Shown: positions 1 through 7,010 of the stretch, piece by piece
How the letters are laid out: the number at the start of each line of letters is the position of its first letter
Position numbering within the stretch: position 1 is the stretch's first letter
Program-made: the position numbers and the translations under genes
Assembly: GCA_964558465.1 (NCBI GenBank)
Contig: CAZLEF010000103.1
Span: 1 to 22,182, forward strand
Source of the DNA: JACJYC01 sp964558465
GTDB lineage: Bacteria; Bacteroidota; Bacteroidia; Chitinophagales; Saprospiraceae
Direction of reading: 5' to 3'
Length of the DNA: 22,182 bases
The notes under the pieces: model-generated
What the model was told of the DNA's origin: nothing
The model's input: the letters and a program-made list of their open reading frames with translations, nothing else
Databases searched by the model: none

Positions 1-54
1 CCTCTCACCCCTCTCACCCCTCTCACCCCTCTCACCCCTCTCACCCCTCTCACC
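1..54. repeat. 9-bp tandem array (six units of CCTCTCACC)
   Basis: Six perfect head-to-tail copies of CCTCTCACC fill the first 54 bases. The array probably continues to the left of the window. It ends 10 bases before the dapF stop codon, so it lies in the 3' flank of that minus-strand gene. The bases that follow (TTCGCTCCGCTCAAGG, 55-70) resemble a common dispersed bacterial repeat of the type CTTCGACTCCGCTCAGG, and they run into the last codons of dapF. No coding function is apparent. Confidence 0.9.
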
Positions 55-64
55 TTCGCTCCGC

Positions 65-880
65 TCAAGGGATCCTGCCAAATAAATTTGGCGGATACCC
101 GATCTCCCCCCGGAACACCCGCTCCGCCGGGCCGCAAAGCCAGATATTGCCAAAGCCGCCGTTCCTGGGTTCAAACCGCACTTCGAGTTCGCCTCCTTTG
201 GTCAGGATTTTCACCCTGCCGGCAAAACCTTCCGGCTTCCGGAGGAAATGCGCCAGGGCGGCGGCGGTTACCCCGGTCCCGCAGGAAAGCGTTTCAGCCT
301 CGACGCCTCTTTCGTAGGTAGCGACTTTCAGGCCGCCATCAACGGGTTCCACAAAATTGACATTGATGCCCTCCTCCCTGAAACGGTCGTTGTACCGGAT
401 TTTTTTACCGGATGCCGCTACGTCCAATCCCTCCAGGCGATCGACAAACGCGACATAATGGGGCGACCCGGTGTTCAGAATGATCGCTTCCGGGGTGATC
501 TCACAGGTGTTGACATCGTTCATTTTCAGTTCTACCCAGCCTGTTTCCGGGTTGAATAAAGCCTCGTGCAGGCCGTCAACCGCCAGAAAGGTGCACCGGT
601 CGCCGATCATACCCAAATAACGCGCGAACGCGACGATACAACGGCTGCCGTTGCCGCAAAGGGTGCTTTCCCGCCCATCGGCGTTAAAATACACCATTTC
701 AAAATCGGCTGTTTCGGATCTTTGAAGCAACATCAGGCCATCCGCTCCGATGCCGAACCGGCGGTCGCAAAGCCGGCCGATCGGGCCGGTATCTTCCCGG
801 GTCAGGAAGATTTGGTCTCGTTGATCCACCAGGATAAAATCATTCCCGGCTCCCTGATATTTGTAAAAAGGTATGGTCAT
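65..880 (-). CDS. dapF: Diaminopimelate epimerase DapF
   Basis: DapF converts LL-2,6-diaminopimelate to the meso form, the last step before lysine and the source of the peptidoglycan cross-link residue. It is a cytoplasmic, cofactor-independent two-base racemase. The 271-residue protein has the usual family length. Both catalytic cysteines are present: Cys75 in LCGNGSRC and Cys200 in SCGTG. The N-terminal substrate-pocket motif YQGAGNDF (residues 8-15) is also seen. The ATG at 880-878 overlaps the stop codon of the upstream small membrane-protein gene by four bases (ATGA), which implies translational coupling and fixes the start. The gene ends beside a 9-bp tandem array. Confidence 0.96.
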   Translation of the reverse strand: MTIPFYKYQGAGNDFILVDQRDQIFLTREDTGPIGRLCDRRFGIGADGLMLLQRSETADFEMVYFNADGRESTLCGNGSRCIVAFARYLGMIGDRCTFLAVDGLHEALFNPETGWVELKMNDVNTCEITPEAIILNTGSPHYVAFVDRLEGLDVAASGKKIRYNDRFREEGINVNFVEPVDGGLKVATYERGVEAETLSCGTGVTAAALAHFLRKPEGFAGRVKILTKGGELEVRFEPRNGGFGNIWLCGPAERVFRGEIGYPPNLFGRIP

Positions 881-1110
881 TTTTGATCGGAATGAGGATC
901 GGATGATTGGGATTGAAGGCTGTCAACCGGGGCTTCCTTTGCCTCCTCCCGGGGCGGCCCTCCGAACGGAACGCCCAGGGAAACATGCCGGTAGAGCATG
1001 ATGCCGGCCAGCAACAGAATGAGCCCCAGGCTGAACAAACTGAATTTCCATCCCCAAATGTTGCCAATGTATTCCCGTTCTTCCGGACCTTTGGTTGGGT
1101 TGTCTGCCAT
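877..1110 (-). CDS. Small single-span membrane protein upstream of dapF
   Basis: This 77-residue protein has no function I recognise. A polar N-terminus (residues 1-20) is followed by one hydrophobic helix at about residues 23-42 (FSLFSLGLILLLAGIMLYRH) and a Pro/Glu/Ser-rich hydrophilic tail. The tail suggests a small bitopic inner-membrane protein. Its TGA overlaps the ATG of dapF, so the two are co-transcribed and probably translationally coupled. It diverges from the Deg protease, with a 147-bp spacer that holds a perfect palindrome. The overlap and the clean TM segment argue that it is a real gene. Confidence 0.75.
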   Translation of the reverse strand: MADNPTKGPEEREYIGNIWGWKFSLFSLGLILLLAGIMLYRHVSLGVPFGGPPREEAKEAPVDSLQSQSSDPHSDQK

Positions 1111-1123
1111 TTTTTCAATTTAA

Positions 1124-1139
1124 TTTGCAAATTTGCAAA
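1124..1139. promoter_or_regulatory. 16-bp perfect palindrome between divergent genes
   Basis: TTTGCAAATTTGCAAA is its own reverse complement and sits in the 147-bp spacer between the dapF operon (start at 1110) and the Deg protease (likely start at 1258). It is placed where a dimeric regulator could control either gene. It can also be read as two TTTGCAAA half-sites. The palindrome is seen directly; its role as an operator is inference. Confidence 0.45.
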
Positions 1140-1257
1140 ACTTGGAACAAACTTGGGTCCTTTTAAGATGTTAGGAATCATATTCGGGATATTAAACCGG
1201 CGAAAAAATCGTTTTATTCAGGTGAAACCCAATCCCGTGGAAGAAAAAAACAGATGG

Positions 1258-2697
1258 ATGAGAAAATATGCTCCCATGATCCTCAGCTCGCTTTTCAGCG
1301 CTGTCCTGGCTGTAGTTCTTTATAAACAATTTGAACAGCCCCGCGAAGTGATTATCCGGGAAACCCTGCCGGCCCGGTACACCACCCAAAACGGGGAGGA
1401 TGTGCTGACCGGCGAAAAGTTCAGGTCCGTCATCTCTGCGGCCCCTACGAGTTTTGCCAAAGCGGCCCATTCTGTTACTTCCGCAGTGGTCAACATCAAA
1501 ACCTTTCAGGAAGACAACGGATTCCCCCTTTTTGGCAGTCATTCCTATTCTTCTGCTTCTTCGGGGTCCGGGGTCATCGTTTCCCCTGACGGTTATATCG
1601 TGACCAACAACCACGTCATCGCTGACGGCGGCATCATAGAAGTGACCCTGAACGACAAACGGGAGATGCGCGCTGAAGTGATCGGCGTAGACGAGTCGAC
1701 CGACCTGGCGCTGATCCGGGTAAAAGATGGCGATAATCTGCCTTTTCTGCCCTTCGGCAACAGCGATTCCCTTCATGTGGGCGAATGGGTGCTTGCCGTC
1801 GGCAACCCGTTTGACCTGGAATCTACCGTTACCGCCGGAATCGTCAGTGCAAAAGGCCGGAGCATCGACATCCTGGAGGGCAACGACCGGATCGAGTCCT
1901 TCATCCAGACCGATGCCGCCGTCAACCCCGGGAACAGCGGGGGCGCTCTGGTGAATACCAACGGCGAGCTGATCGGCATCAATACCGCCATCATCACCCG
2001 GACCGGCCGGTACGAAGGGTATTCTTTTGCGGTACCTTCCAACCTGGCGGCCAAGGTGGTGCGCGACCTGCGCGAATACGGGGTCGTCCAGCGGGGCATC
2101 CTGGGTGTTTTTATTGAAGACCTGACCAACCGGCAGGCCAAAGAACTGGGTCTGCCCCTCATTGAAGGCGTCTATGTTTCCCGGATCACACCGGGCAGCG
2201 GCGCCGAAGAAGCCGGCCTGAAACCCGGCGATGTTCTGTTGGGCATCAACGGTGTCAAGATCAGAACCCGGCCAGAAATGCAGGAACAACTAGGTCGTTA
2301 CCATCCCGGAAACGCCGTGATGGTAGAATACTACCGGAAAGGCCAGACCCTCACCGCCGAAGTGATCCTCAAGGATCGGAGCAACAGCACGTCTATTGTC
2401 ACCGCTGCCGAATCGGATATCCTGCACCAGCTTGGATTTGAGCTCCGCAACCTGACCAAAGAAGAGAAAAAACGACTGAAAGTAAACGGGGTCAGGGTAG
2501 CCAGCATTTACCTCGGAAGTACCATCGAAAAAACCAATATGGACCCCGGGTTTGTCATCACACGGGTCGGAAGCCAAAAAGTAGCTTCGGTGGAGGAACT
2601 GGTGAAGGTCCTGGAACTGGCTTCCGGAAAGGTGATCCTCGAGGGTGTTTATGAAAACTATAAAGGCGAATATTACTACGAGTTTACCCGAGATTGA
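1258..2697 (+). CDS. Periplasmic trypsin-like serine protease, Deg/HtrA family
   Basis: Deg/HtrA proteases degrade or refold misfolded envelope proteins. From the ATG at 1258 the protein is 479 residues with a hydrophobic N-terminal anchor or signal (about 7-22). The protease domain spans about 65-265 and carries the complete triad: His119 (TNNHVIAD), Asp149 (TDLALI) and Ser227 (NPGNSGGAL). A clear PDZ domain follows (about 280-372), then a more divergent PDZ-like segment (about 390-470), a DegP/DegQ-like layout. The reading frame stays open to 907 and offers another ATG at 1168. I prefer 1258 because everything upstream of the spacer is antisense to the small membrane protein, and because this start puts the hydrophobic stretch at the N-terminus. 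A strong hairpin follows the stop. Confidence 0.93.
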   Translation: MRKYAPMILSSLFSAVLAVVLYKQFEQPREVIIRETLPARYTTQNGEDVLTGEKFRSVISAAPTSFAKAAHSVTSAVVNIKTFQEDNGFPLFGSHSYSSASSGSGVIVSPDGYIVTNNHVIADGGIIEVTLNDKREMRAEVIGVDESTDLALIRVKDGDNLPFLPFGNSDSLHVGEWVLAVGNPFDLESTVTAGIVSAKGRSIDILEGNDRIESFIQTDAAVNPGNSGGALVNTNGELIGINTAIITRTGRYEGYSFAVPSNLAAKVVRDLREYGVVQRGILGVFIEDLTNRQAKELGLPLIEGVYVSRITPGSGAEEAGLKPGDVLLGINGVKIRTRPEMQEQLGRYHPGNAVMVEYYRKGQTLTAEVILKDRSNSTSIVTAAESDILHQLGFELRNLTKEEKKRLKVNGVRVASIYLGSTIEKTNMDPGFVITRVGSQKVASVEELVKVLELASGKVILEGVYENYKGEYYYEFTRD

Positions 2698-2748
2698 ACG
2701 GGTGCGTACCTCTGGACAAAAATTAAAGAGCGGGAGACTTAGAGAACG

Positions 2749-2786
2749 GGAGAGGGGGTGAAAGCATTGCGTTTCACCCCCTCTCC
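2749..2786 (+). terminator. Strong hairpin after the Deg protease gene
   Basis: A perfect 15-bp stem (2749-2763 with 2772-2786) encloses an 8-base loop, 52 bases after the Deg stop codon. The stem core is GAGAGGGGGTGAAA and its complement. No T-run follows directly, so Rho-independent termination is plausible but not textbook. It could instead be a dispersed inverted repeat. The rest of the 218-bp gap up to 2915 shows nothing else recognisable apart from the small inverted repeat just before the next gene. Confidence 0.5.
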
Positions 2787-2893
2787 ATATCACCCGATCT
2801 CCCTATTTTCTGCCAAAAAGGTAAAATGTCCAGTAGTATGGAACCGGTGTCCATTTTTTACTATTCCAGGCATTCAGCCGACCCGACCTTTGC

Positions 2894-2910
2894 CGGATCA
2901 AAATGATCCG
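2894..2910 (+). promoter_or_regulatory. Inverted repeat overlapping the ribosome-binding region of the receptor gene
   Basis: CGGATCA-AAA-TGATCCG forms two perfect 7-base arms around a 3-base centre. It ends five bases before the ATG at 2916. It could be an operator near the start site, or an mRNA hairpin that occludes the ribosome-binding region. The symmetry is seen directly; the function is inference. Confidence 0.4.
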
Positions 2911-2915
2911 AGAAA

Positions 2916-5345
2916 ATGCAACGGCTTATCATCACCCTGACTTTTTCAATTGCTTGCTTTTTGGCTTGTCGTGCCCAGACCACCCTCAAAGGCCTGGTCA
3001 CGGATGCCGGACAAAAACCACTCGAACTGGTTAACGTTACCTTGCACCTGGCCGCCGACAGCAGCCTGGTCAAAGGAGCCCTCAGCGATGAGGCCGGCCG
3101 GTACGAACTGGATCAGATCCCGGCCGGGCTGTATTTTATCCGGGCTTCCCTGATCGGTTATGAATCCGGGCAATCGCCTGTTTTTGAACTGGACGACCAA
3201 TCCCCCGCCTTCGACCCTGGCCGGCTTTCCCTGGCCGAACAGGCCACCACGCTGGACCAGGTGACCGTGCGCGGCCAAAAACCGTTCATCGAACGCAAAC
3301 TGGATAAATTGATTGTCAATGTGGAAAACAGCATTGTCAGCGCCGGAGCTTCTGCGCTTGAGGTGCTGGAACGGTCGCCGGGCGTTTTTGTCGACCACAA
3401 CGGCAATATCAGTCTCAAGGGCAAACAGGGCGTCATCATCATGATGGACGACAAACCGGTGCTGCTTTCCGGCGCCGACCTGGCCAACCTCCTGCGCAGC
3501 ATGTCCTCCTCATCGGTCGAGACCATCGAGATCATCGCCAACCCTTCGGCCCGTTATGACGCAGAAGGCAGCGCAGGCATCATCAACCTGAAAACCAAAC
3601 GGGACAAACGCCTGGGCGCCAACGGTAATATCACCCTTTCAGCCGGCCATGGAAAATTTGAAAAAGCCAACGCGGGCTTCAACCTCAATTACAGGGATAA
3701 AAAATGGAATATTTTCACCAATTACAATTATGGCTGGAGCAAGTTTTTTAATAACCTCAGGGTGAAACGCAAATTCCGGGAAAACGGCGCCGTGGCGGCC
3801 ATTTACGACCACGACAATTTCATCGTTTATCCGTTCAGCAATCACGTTCCCAGGGCAGGGATCGATTTTTTTCCAAACAAAAAAACGACCCTCGGCGTTT
3901 TGGTAACCGGTACCGACAACCGCTTTAAACCTTATGCCGACAATACCGCCAGGATCCTGGATCCGGATGGAAACCAGGTGAGCAGTTTTTCCACCACCAA
4001 CCGCTCCGGCGATGTCTGGAAAAATTACGCGGCCAATCTGAACGTCAAACACCTGATCGATTCAACCGGCACTACCATCAGCGCCGACCTGGATTATGCC
4101 TTTTATTCCAACAAAACCGCGCAATTGTTCAATACTGAGTTCCGGGATCTTGAAAACATCCTGATCGGAGAGGACTACCTCAGGGGCGATATCTCCGGAC
4201 AACTGAACCTCTATTCCGCCAAAGCAGATTTTGTCCATCCGCTTGGCAAATCGGGCAAACTGGAGGCAGGTGTAAAGGCCAGCCTGGTGAAAACCGGCAA
4301 TGACCTGAAATACTTTGTTCTGGAAAACGGCGAGGAGGTTTTTGACACCCGCCAAAGCAATCACTTTCTTTACGAAGAAAATATCAATGCCGCCTATATC
4401 AACTGGAGCAGTGAATGGGGCAAATGGAACCTCCAACTTGGTTTGCGCGGTGAACAAACCCGGGCCGACGGGCTCCAGGTAACAACCGACAGCGCCTTTC
4501 ACCGGAATTATTTCCAGTTGTTCCCCAGTGCATTTCTGAACTATAACGCCAATCAGGACCACCTGTTCGGGATCAACGTCAGCCGGCGGATCAACCGGCC
4601 CAATTACCAGCAACTTAATCCGTTCAGGGCCTACGTCGATCCAACCACCTTCCGGGAAGGCAATCCGTTCCTGCTCCCCCAACTGACCTATTCCCTGGAA
4701 TTGTCCCATACCTTCAAACAGCGGTTTTCCACCACCCTCAGTTACAGCGTCACCGACGACAATATGACCCAGGTGCTTCTGCAAAACAATGAACAGCGCT
4801 TTACGATCGTCACATTTATCAACCTGGCCCAATATGAATATTTTGGGCTCGGCCTCAATGCGCCCTTCGACCTGATCAAATGGTGGAACGTGAACGCCAG
4901 CGCCGACCTGTACTGGAACCGGTATAAAGGCGAGGTCGCCGGATACGGGTTGGACGAAGCCGGACCTGCCTTCCAGCTCAACATCAACAATACCTTCCGG
5001 CTTCCCAAAAACTGGTCGGCTGAACTGGGTGGCTTTTACGCCCACCGCCAGGTATTCAGCATTTCCATTATTGAACCCATGTGGTCGCTCAACGCCGGTG
5101 TGCAAAAAAACTTTTGGGATGGCAAAGGGACCCTTCGCTTCAACGTACGGGATATTTTCTGGCGCGGATGGCCAAGGGGCAGCACCCGGTTCGGCAATAT
5201 CGATGAGGTATTCGACAGTTACCGCGAAACCCGGGTAGGCACCCTGGCTCTAACCTGGCGTTTTGGCAAAAACACGGTGCAACCTGCCCGGAGAAGGGCT
5301 TCCGGAGCGGAAGACGAAATGCGGAGGGCACAGAGTAACGGGTAA
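2916..5345 (+). CDS. Outer-membrane beta-barrel receptor (TonB-dependent-receptor-like)
   Basis: The 809-residue protein has a Sec signal peptide (1-20, ending in CRA|Q) and a carboxypeptidase-regulatory-like beta-sandwich (about 23-105, with SDEAGRYELDQIPAGLYFI). A plug-like domain follows (about 115-228, with LEVLERSPGVFVDHNGNISL and ANPSARYDAEGSAGIINL). The rest, about 235-785, is a long barrel of alternating aromatic strands. This is the outer-membrane beta-barrel protein family common in Bacteroidota, related to TonB-dependent receptors. I see no clear TonB box and no SusD partner next to it, so the substrate is unknown. The C-terminus ends in a basic, polar tail after the last strand (LALTWRFGKN), an unusual extension for a barrel. 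It converges on the NTF2-like gene. Confidence 0.92.
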   Translation: MQRLIITLTFSIACFLACRAQTTLKGLVTDAGQKPLELVNVTLHLAADSSLVKGALSDEAGRYELDQIPAGLYFIRASLIGYESGQSPVFELDDQSPAFDPGRLSLAEQATTLDQVTVRGQKPFIERKLDKLIVNVENSIVSAGASALEVLERSPGVFVDHNGNISLKGKQGVIIMMDDKPVLLSGADLANLLRSMSSSSVETIEIIANPSARYDAEGSAGIINLKTKRDKRLGANGNITLSAGHGKFEKANAGFNLNYRDKKWNIFTNYNYGWSKFFNNLRVKRKFRENGAVAAIYDHDNFIVYPFSNHVPRAGIDFFPNKKTTLGVLVTGTDNRFKPYADNTARILDPDGNQVSSFSTTNRSGDVWKNYAANLNVKHLIDSTGTTISADLDYAFYSNKTAQLFNTEFRDLENILIGEDYLRGDISGQLNLYSAKADFVHPLGKSGKLEAGVKASLVKTGNDLKYFVLENGEEVFDTRQSNHFLYEENINAAYINWSSEWGKWNLQLGLRGEQTRADGLQVTTDSAFHRNYFQLFPSAFLNYNANQDHLFGINVSRRINRPNYQQLNPFRAYVDPTTFREGNPFLLPQLTYSLELSHTFKQRFSTTLSYSVTDDNMTQVLLQNNEQRFTIVTFINLAQYEYFGLGLNAPFDLIKWWNVNASADLYWNRYKGEVAGYGLDEAGPAFQLNINNTFRLPKNWSAELGGFYAHRQVFSISIIEPMWSLNAGVQKNFWDGKGTLRFNVRDIFWRGWPRGSTRFGNIDEVFDSYRETRVGTLALTWRFGKNTVQPARRRASGAEDEMRRAQSNG

Positions 5346-5351
5346 ATTTTC

Positions 5352-5385
5352 CAGTCCTTCAGTCTGGCAGTTCGTCAGTTGGCAG
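5352..5385. repeat. Degenerate CAGTnnnn tandem repeat at a convergent junction
   Basis: CAGTCCTT, CAGTCTGG, CAGTTCGT and CAGTTGG followed by CAG lie head to tail between the receptor stop (5345) and the NTF2-like stop (5387-5389). The last ten bases (CAGTTGGCAG, 5376-5385) recur twice in overlapping form at 20565-20581, and in reverse complement at 20671 and 20736. This links two convergent junctions 15 kb apart. Confidence 0.6.
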
Positions 5386-5386
5386 A

Positions 5387-5854
5387 TTATATCTTCGCCT
5401 CAAACTTCTTCAACCCCGCGAGCGCTTCCGTCCTTACCTTATTCCGCAGGAACGGTGTCCAGCCCAGTAAAATGCCCGGAAGGCCGAGTGCCATGCCGGA
5501 CCAGCGCCAGAAATTGAACCTGTCCTGATGGCGGATGATTTTGCCATCGCGAAACCCGAACCGGGCATGGATCTTGTTGTGGACCTTCCTTTTGGTTATG
5601 GAAAAGAGATACCGGGCCTCCCAGTCGGCGGTCGCTTCCTCACCGTCTGCCCGGATATTGCCGAAGGTGATGTCCAGGTTCCCGCCGCTCCTGGCGTGCA
5701 GCATCCGCCACATGTTTCTAACCCTTTCCCCCTTCAACGGCCCAAATGCAGGATCGCTGAATTCGATGTCATCGTGATAACAGGACACCATCGCCGGGAT
5801 ATCTCCGGATTGAAAGGCGGTGTAGAATTTTTGGATGAGTTGGGTGTTGTTCAT
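5387..5854 (-). CDS. NTF2-like / SnoaL-like domain protein
   Basis: The 155-residue protein begins with the typical alpha-helical opening of the SnoaL/NTF2-like cone fold (IQKFYTAFQSGDIPAMVSCY), followed by HDDIEFSDPAFGPLKG. Family members are small ligand-binding proteins, isomerases or polyketide-type cyclases, and many have no known role. The fold assignment is good, but sequence alone does not give the substrate. After the domain there is a short hydrophobic stretch near residues 116-134 (WSGMALGLPGILLGWTPFL), as seen in many Bacteroidota members. No signal peptide is present, so it is probably cytoplasmic. It is a single gene converging on the receptor. Confidence 0.82.
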   Translation of the reverse strand: MNNTQLIQKFYTAFQSGDIPAMVSCYHDDIEFSDPAFGPLKGERVRNMWRMLHARSGGNLDITFGNIRADGEEATADWEARYLFSITKRKVHNKIHARFGFRDGKIIRHQDRFNFWRWSGMALGLPGILLGWTPFLRNKVRTEALAGLKKFEAKI

Positions 5855-5880
5855 TTCTGATTCCTGATTTTTTTCTTTTA

Positions 5881-5949
5881 ACCACTTAGGACACCAAGTA
5901 ACACTAAGTTGGGCTAACCACCTAAGTGTCCCTAAGTGTCCTTAGTGGT
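5881..5949. repeat. Imperfect inverted repeat with internal AAGTGTCC direct repeats
   Basis: The arms ACCACTTAGGACAC (5881-5894) and GTGTCCTTAGTGGT (5936-5949) pair with one mismatch in 14. The interior holds more copies of the same theme (TAAGTGTCC in tandem at 5933-5940, and ACACTAAG at 5901-5908). It lies between the divergent NTF2-like and hcp-like genes. It resembles the A/C-rich dispersed repeats of Bacteroidota and the element at 15424-15483. It may be a transcribed hairpin or a degenerate mobile repeat. Confidence 0.6.
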
Positions 5950-6023
5950 AAACCAAAATAAAGAGCAATCCGGCATTTCAAAGCATAAATCTAAAGGATC
6001 CAAACAAAAATTTTACATAACCA

Positions 6024-6065
6024 GGGTAACGATCCTGCGCGTCACCGGATTCAGGGGTAACAATC
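6024..6065 (+). promoter_or_regulatory. Direct repeat GGGTAACnATC upstream of the hcp-like gene
   Basis: GGGTAACGATC (6024-6034) and GGGTAACAATC (6055-6065) match at 10 of 11 bases and are 31 bp apart, close to three helical turns. They lie 68-109 bases before the hcp-like ATG. They could be paired binding sites for an activator. This is a weak inference. No consensus Bacteroidota -33/-7 pair is evident in the rest of the 5950-6132 gap, which is otherwise featureless. Confidence 0.25.
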
Positions 6066-6132
6066 TTTCAAACACAAAAACGTTTTATTCTCAAATGTAT
6101 CCATTCAATCATCATTCCAAAACAGAAAAACG

Positions 6133-6672
6133 ATGAAAAAACTTGTGCAATTTTCAGTGTTATTGGCCCTCACCTTGCTTTCCTCCGGCTACCTTGCAGC
6201 TCAAAGCATGTACATCAGCATCACGGGCGCCAGTCAGGGCAAAATTCAGGGCGGCGCCCTGGATAAGGGAAAGGAAGGGCTTTCTTCCGTAACGGCCTTT
6301 GAACACCAGATCGTTTCCCCCCGCGACCACGCCACAGGAATGGCGACGGGCAAACGGCAGCATTCGCCGGTTGTGATCCGGAAAGAAATTGATAAAGCCT
6401 CCCCAAAATTGTACGCAGCCCTGGCCAACAACGAAAACCTCACGGAAGTGATTCTCAGTTTTTACCGGCCTGGGGGGAAAATCGCAATGGGTACATCCAG
6501 TCTTTGGTACGAAATCAAATTAAAAGATGTAATGATCTCCGGGATCAAAACCAGCACCAACGAGAAAGGTCAACCCATTGAAGAAATTTCCTTCAATTAC
6601 CAGAAGATCCAGTGGACCTTCACCGACGGCGGGGTGACCCACGAGGATTCCTGGAACACGCAGAGGAATTAA
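6133..6672 (+). CDS. Secreted Hcp-family (type VI secretion tube fold) protein
   Basis: The 179-residue protein starts with a clear Sec signal peptide (MKK, hydrophobic core 5-18, cleavage likely at LAA|Q near residue 23). The mature part reads as a whole Hcp domain: an opening strand (SMYISITGASQGKI), EHQIVSP, then PVVIRKEIDKASPKLYAAL, a conserved Hcp block. LKDVMISGI and a closing WTFTDGGVTHEDSWNTQ follow. Hcp normally forms the cytoplasmic tube of type VI secretion and carries no signal peptide. No other type VI genes (tssB, tssC, tssD partners, VgrG, ClpV) are in the window. The family assignment is firm. The role outside the cytoplasm is unknown; a secreted ring-forming or adhesive protein is possible. 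Confidence 0.85.
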   Translation: MKKLVQFSVLLALTLLSSGYLAAQSMYISITGASQGKIQGGALDKGKEGLSSVTAFEHQIVSPRDHATGMATGKRQHSPVVIRKEIDKASPKLYAALANNENLTEVILSFYRPGGKIAMGTSSLWYEIKLKDVMISGIKTSTNEKGQPIEEISFNYQKIQWTFTDGGVTHEDSWNTQRN

Positions 6673-6727
6673 GAGCGTGTCAAAATTTGGCTTTTGAGCC
6701 GATGTCGAGCAAATTTTGACACGCTCT
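6672..6727 (+). terminator. Long perfect inverted repeat at the hcp-like stop codon
   Basis: The arms AGAGCGTGTCAAAATTT (6672-6688) and its exact complement (6711-6727) are 17 bp, around a 22-base loop that can form a small inner GGC/GCC stem. The first arm begins on the last base of the stop codon. It would end the hcp-like transcript or protect its 3' end. The arm GAGCGTGTCAAAA also looks like a transposon terminal repeat, so a collapsed mobile-element remnant is an alternative. Confidence 0.55.
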
Positions 6728-7010
6728 GAGAGCGCCTCGCAACAACGGATCAACCTCGAAACGGGTTTGAGGCCAATCGTTATATTTGCAAAAAACACGT
6801 GCAATTTTTCCTGGACGCAAAACACCGGCAATTATTTGCTAAAAGGGATTGCAACTCATACGAAAATTACAGATCTTTGCGTTTGTTTCAACGAACAGCA
6901 ACTTACAAGCGCCACGCTTCGCAACATCGAACTGATATCATTCTTTCCCTTCGAACTTAAGTCGCCTTAAGCAGAATGCTATTTTCATACCATCACAAAA
7001 CTTTTTTACC
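6728..7010. other. Gene-free spacer, AT-richer, with promoter-like elements
   Basis: About 280 bases with no convincing gene separate the hcp-like hairpin from the SPOR-like gene. TATATTTG at 6781-6788 matches the Bacteroidota -7 consensus TAnnTTTG, but there is no TTTG at the right distance upstream. A second candidate is ATTG (6848-6851), 20 bases before GATCTTTG (6872-6879); it is one mismatch from the -33 box TTTG and one from the -7 box TAnnTTTG, and would give a leader of roughly 125 bases. An open frame here (from 6716) shows no recognisable protein signature. Confidence 0.4.

Noticed and set aside
1..54. CRISPR array
   Set aside because: The 9-bp units have no spacers between them. 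The other arrays in the window are also direct tandem or composite repeats without unique spacers, and no cas genes are present.
907..1257. N-terminal extension of the Deg protease frame back to 907
   Set aside because: It is antisense to the small membrane-protein gene and would bury the hydrophobic signal or anchor inside the protein; 1258 gives a normal HtrA start.
1192..2289. A 365-residue open frame on the minus strand inside the Deg gene
   Set aside because: It is a shadow of the protease reading frame, with no domain signature of its own, whereas the plus strand carries the complete catalytic triad.
4062..5105. A 347-residue minus-strand open frame inside the outer-membrane receptor
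   Set aside because: Its composition mirrors the barrel on the plus strand, and no recognisable motif is present.
5936..6136. A 66-residue basic open frame before the hcp-like gene
   Set aside because: It starts inside the inverted repeat, has Lys/Asn/Ser-rich composition typical of AT-rich spacer, and overlaps the start of the hcp-like gene.
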